Below are positions 7,601 to 7,793 of a stretch of 7,793 bases of DNA, in pieces. The notes beneath the pieces are model-generated. The model was not told the origin of the DNA. It did no database searches and worked only from the letters and a program-made list of their open reading frames with translations. A program made the position numbers and the translations under genes. The DNA comes from SG8-30 sp037443885 (GTDB taxonomy: Bacteria > Pseudomonadota > Gammaproteobacteria > Steroidobacterales > Steroidobacteraceae). The DNA lies in NCBI GenBank assembly GCA_037443885.1, contig JBBINN010000142.1, positions 1-7,793 of the forward strand, written 5' to 3'. The stretch's first letter is position 1. Each line of letters starts with the position of its first letter.

Positions 7601-7793
7601 ACAACGCGCACCTCGCCTTCCGCAAGATCGAGGCGATGGACAAGCCCGCGATCGCCGCGATAAACGGTGTCGCCTTGGGCGGCGGCATGGAGTTCGCGAT
7701 GGCCTGCCACCTGCGCCTCGCGGAGCCGACCGCCACCTTCGGCCAGCCCGAGGTGCGGCTGAACCTGCTGCCCGGCTACGGCGGCACGCAGCG
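4687..7793 (+). CDS. pcs: Propionyl-CoA synthase, N-terminal and central part (3' end outside window)
   Basis: Propionyl-CoA synthase turns 3-hydroxypropionate, ATP, CoA and NADPH into propionyl-CoA through 3-hydroxypropionyl-CoA and acrylyl-CoA, using fused synthetase, hydratase and reductase domains. Residues 1 to about 870 form an AMP-forming acyl-CoA synthetase: HEPWDKAFDESEAPFYRWF near 99-117, the P-loop YTSGSTGKPKG at 449-459, YWATEHGG at 598-605, hinge GRSDDVINVSGHR at 731-743, and catalytic Lys832 in ETRSGKYMRR. An extra helical stretch (about 259-357) before the P-loop region is, as I recall, also present in known members. From about 880 (FENYRYFRIQYH) an enoyl-CoA hydratase domain begins, with the oxyanion-hole segment FVAGADIRQL and catalytic Glu1002 and Glu1022 (LGGGMEFAMAC, FGQPEVRL), 20 residues apart as in other crotonases. 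The window ends at codon 1035, so the NADPH reductase domain is expected but not seen. The start is firm: an in-frame TGA sits at 4681-4683 and GGGGTGA at 4677-4683 serves as Shine-Dalgarno. It is divergent from the SLC13 permease. Confidence 0.93.
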   Translation, partial: MSTARETPRTAAREIIAVAPRPTRANPLRTRADWQAARESCVRDPGAFHGAIAKREIHWFDASLGAAGAWLRFDDAAGAWTGFDAASGAPVTAPYAESHEPWDKAFDESEAPFYRWFGGGLTNACFNELDRHVLAGHGDEAAIVFEGDRWDQSLDGGRGGPVVSYAISRKRLLLETAKCAVALRSLGLDTGDRVAINMPNIPEQVFWTEACKRLGIVYTPVFGGFSDKTLSDRIHDAGARIVITADGGLRNAQVVPFKEVYTDPALDGYVPAEIAVARVAAALEELTRSGLSLPAGASNDILAAARKAVAGEITLDRSDVMRGIGGALEAIQGLPAADASRIRTAIASALVTTPPRVETVVVVRHTGQADISWRVERDRWAHELTDAALAGIHARARAAGARLPDPDSATAKALADDLLALPDREFVAALWASCPPVPLDAEFPLFFIYTSGSTGKPKGVVHVHGGYVAGVAHTMQVAFDAKPGDVIYVVADPGWITGQSYMICAALATRVTTVISEGAPVFPSAGRFASIIERYGVSIFKAGVTFLKTVMTDPQNVADVREFSMRSLRVATFCAEPTSPAVQQFGMELVTPWYINSYWATEHGGIVWTHFYGNGDFPLRADAHTYPLPWVRGEVWVADSEPDASGRVAPRVAAVGEKGEIVIEAPYPYLCRTIWGDADGFRVEGARVAPAWKGDVERYARTYWTRWQGRIAYTQGDFAVKYEDGGYSLHGRSDDVINVSGHRLGTEEIEGAILRDKQLYPDSPVGNVVVVGAPHAQKGLTPLAFVKPAPGRRLTSDDRRRLIELVRQEKGATAVPEDFIEVAQFPETRSGKYMRRMVRALVEGADVGDTSTLRNPESIPQLEKAIAEWLARQKVADEQRIFENYRYFRIQYHALAPGVRVALVTVTNPPVNALNERSLDELNIVVDHLARREDVRAVVFTGAGTASFVAGADIRQLLEDVHTLDEALPLPNNAHLAFRKIEAMDKPAIAAINGVALGGGMEFAMACHLRLAEPTATFGQPEVRLNLLPGYGGTQ
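5865..5880. repeat. (CG)8 dinucleotide tract within pcs
   Basis: Eight uninterrupted CG units lie inside the synthetase domain, coding for the Ala-Arg alternation in HARARAAGAR (residues 393-402) between the extra helical stretch and the P-loop. Gain or loss of one unit would shift the frame, and the tract is a possible Z-DNA former. Alternating GCG and CGC codons are likely in such GC-rich DNA, so it may have no role. Confidence 0.9.

Noticed and set aside
4543..7710. Minus-strand frame running from 7710 through the whole antisense of pcs and in-frame into the permease
   Set aside because: It is the mirror of pcs codon usage in GC-rich DNA: low-complexity Arg/Ala/Val/Asp-rich sequence with no domain. 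Only the part from 4542 onward is a genuine protein.

Overview
The window is GC-rich DNA, apparently from a Gram-negative bacterium. A TonB-dependent outer-membrane receptor with a Fur box argues for a cell with an outer membrane. It also argues against Chloroflexota, even though the largest gene, propionyl-CoA synthase, is best known from Chloroflexus. The enzyme is also known from some aerobic alpha- and gammaproteobacteria (for example Erythrobacter and Congregibacter), so a proteobacterium is the most likely host. The species cannot be named from this sequence.

Layout from left to right: (1) the last 28 codons of an unrecognised plus-strand gene end at 88. (2) A 34-codon lysine-rich small protein gene lies on the minus strand (242-346). 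Its 44-nt leader can fold into a compact three-way junction that abuts the start codon. (3) A complete FecA-like TonB-dependent receptor lies on the minus strand (416-2593), with its own sigma70-like promoter overlapped by a near-perfect Fur box (2647-2665). (4) A complete SLC13-family permease with two RCK_C (TrkA_C) domains lies on the minus strand (2677-4542). (5) A 144-bp divergent intergenic region follows. (6) The first 1035 codons of a propionyl-CoA synthase fusion (pcs, plus strand, from 4687) run off the right edge. The acyl-CoA synthetase part is complete, the enoyl-CoA hydratase part is seen through its catalytic glutamates, and the expected reductase domain lies outside.

How the genes may work together: pcs converts 3-hydroxypropionate through 3-hydroxypropionyl-CoA and acrylyl-CoA to propionyl-CoA. 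The divergently transcribed SLC13 carrier could bring in an organic anion, including a carboxylate feeding pcs, but the sequence does not fix its substrate. The receptor gene is a separate iron-controlled unit that happens to be co-oriented with the permease. The most unusual features are the folded leader of the small lysine-rich gene and the pcs-permease pairing. No mobile element, CRISPR array, tRNA or rRNA was seen.
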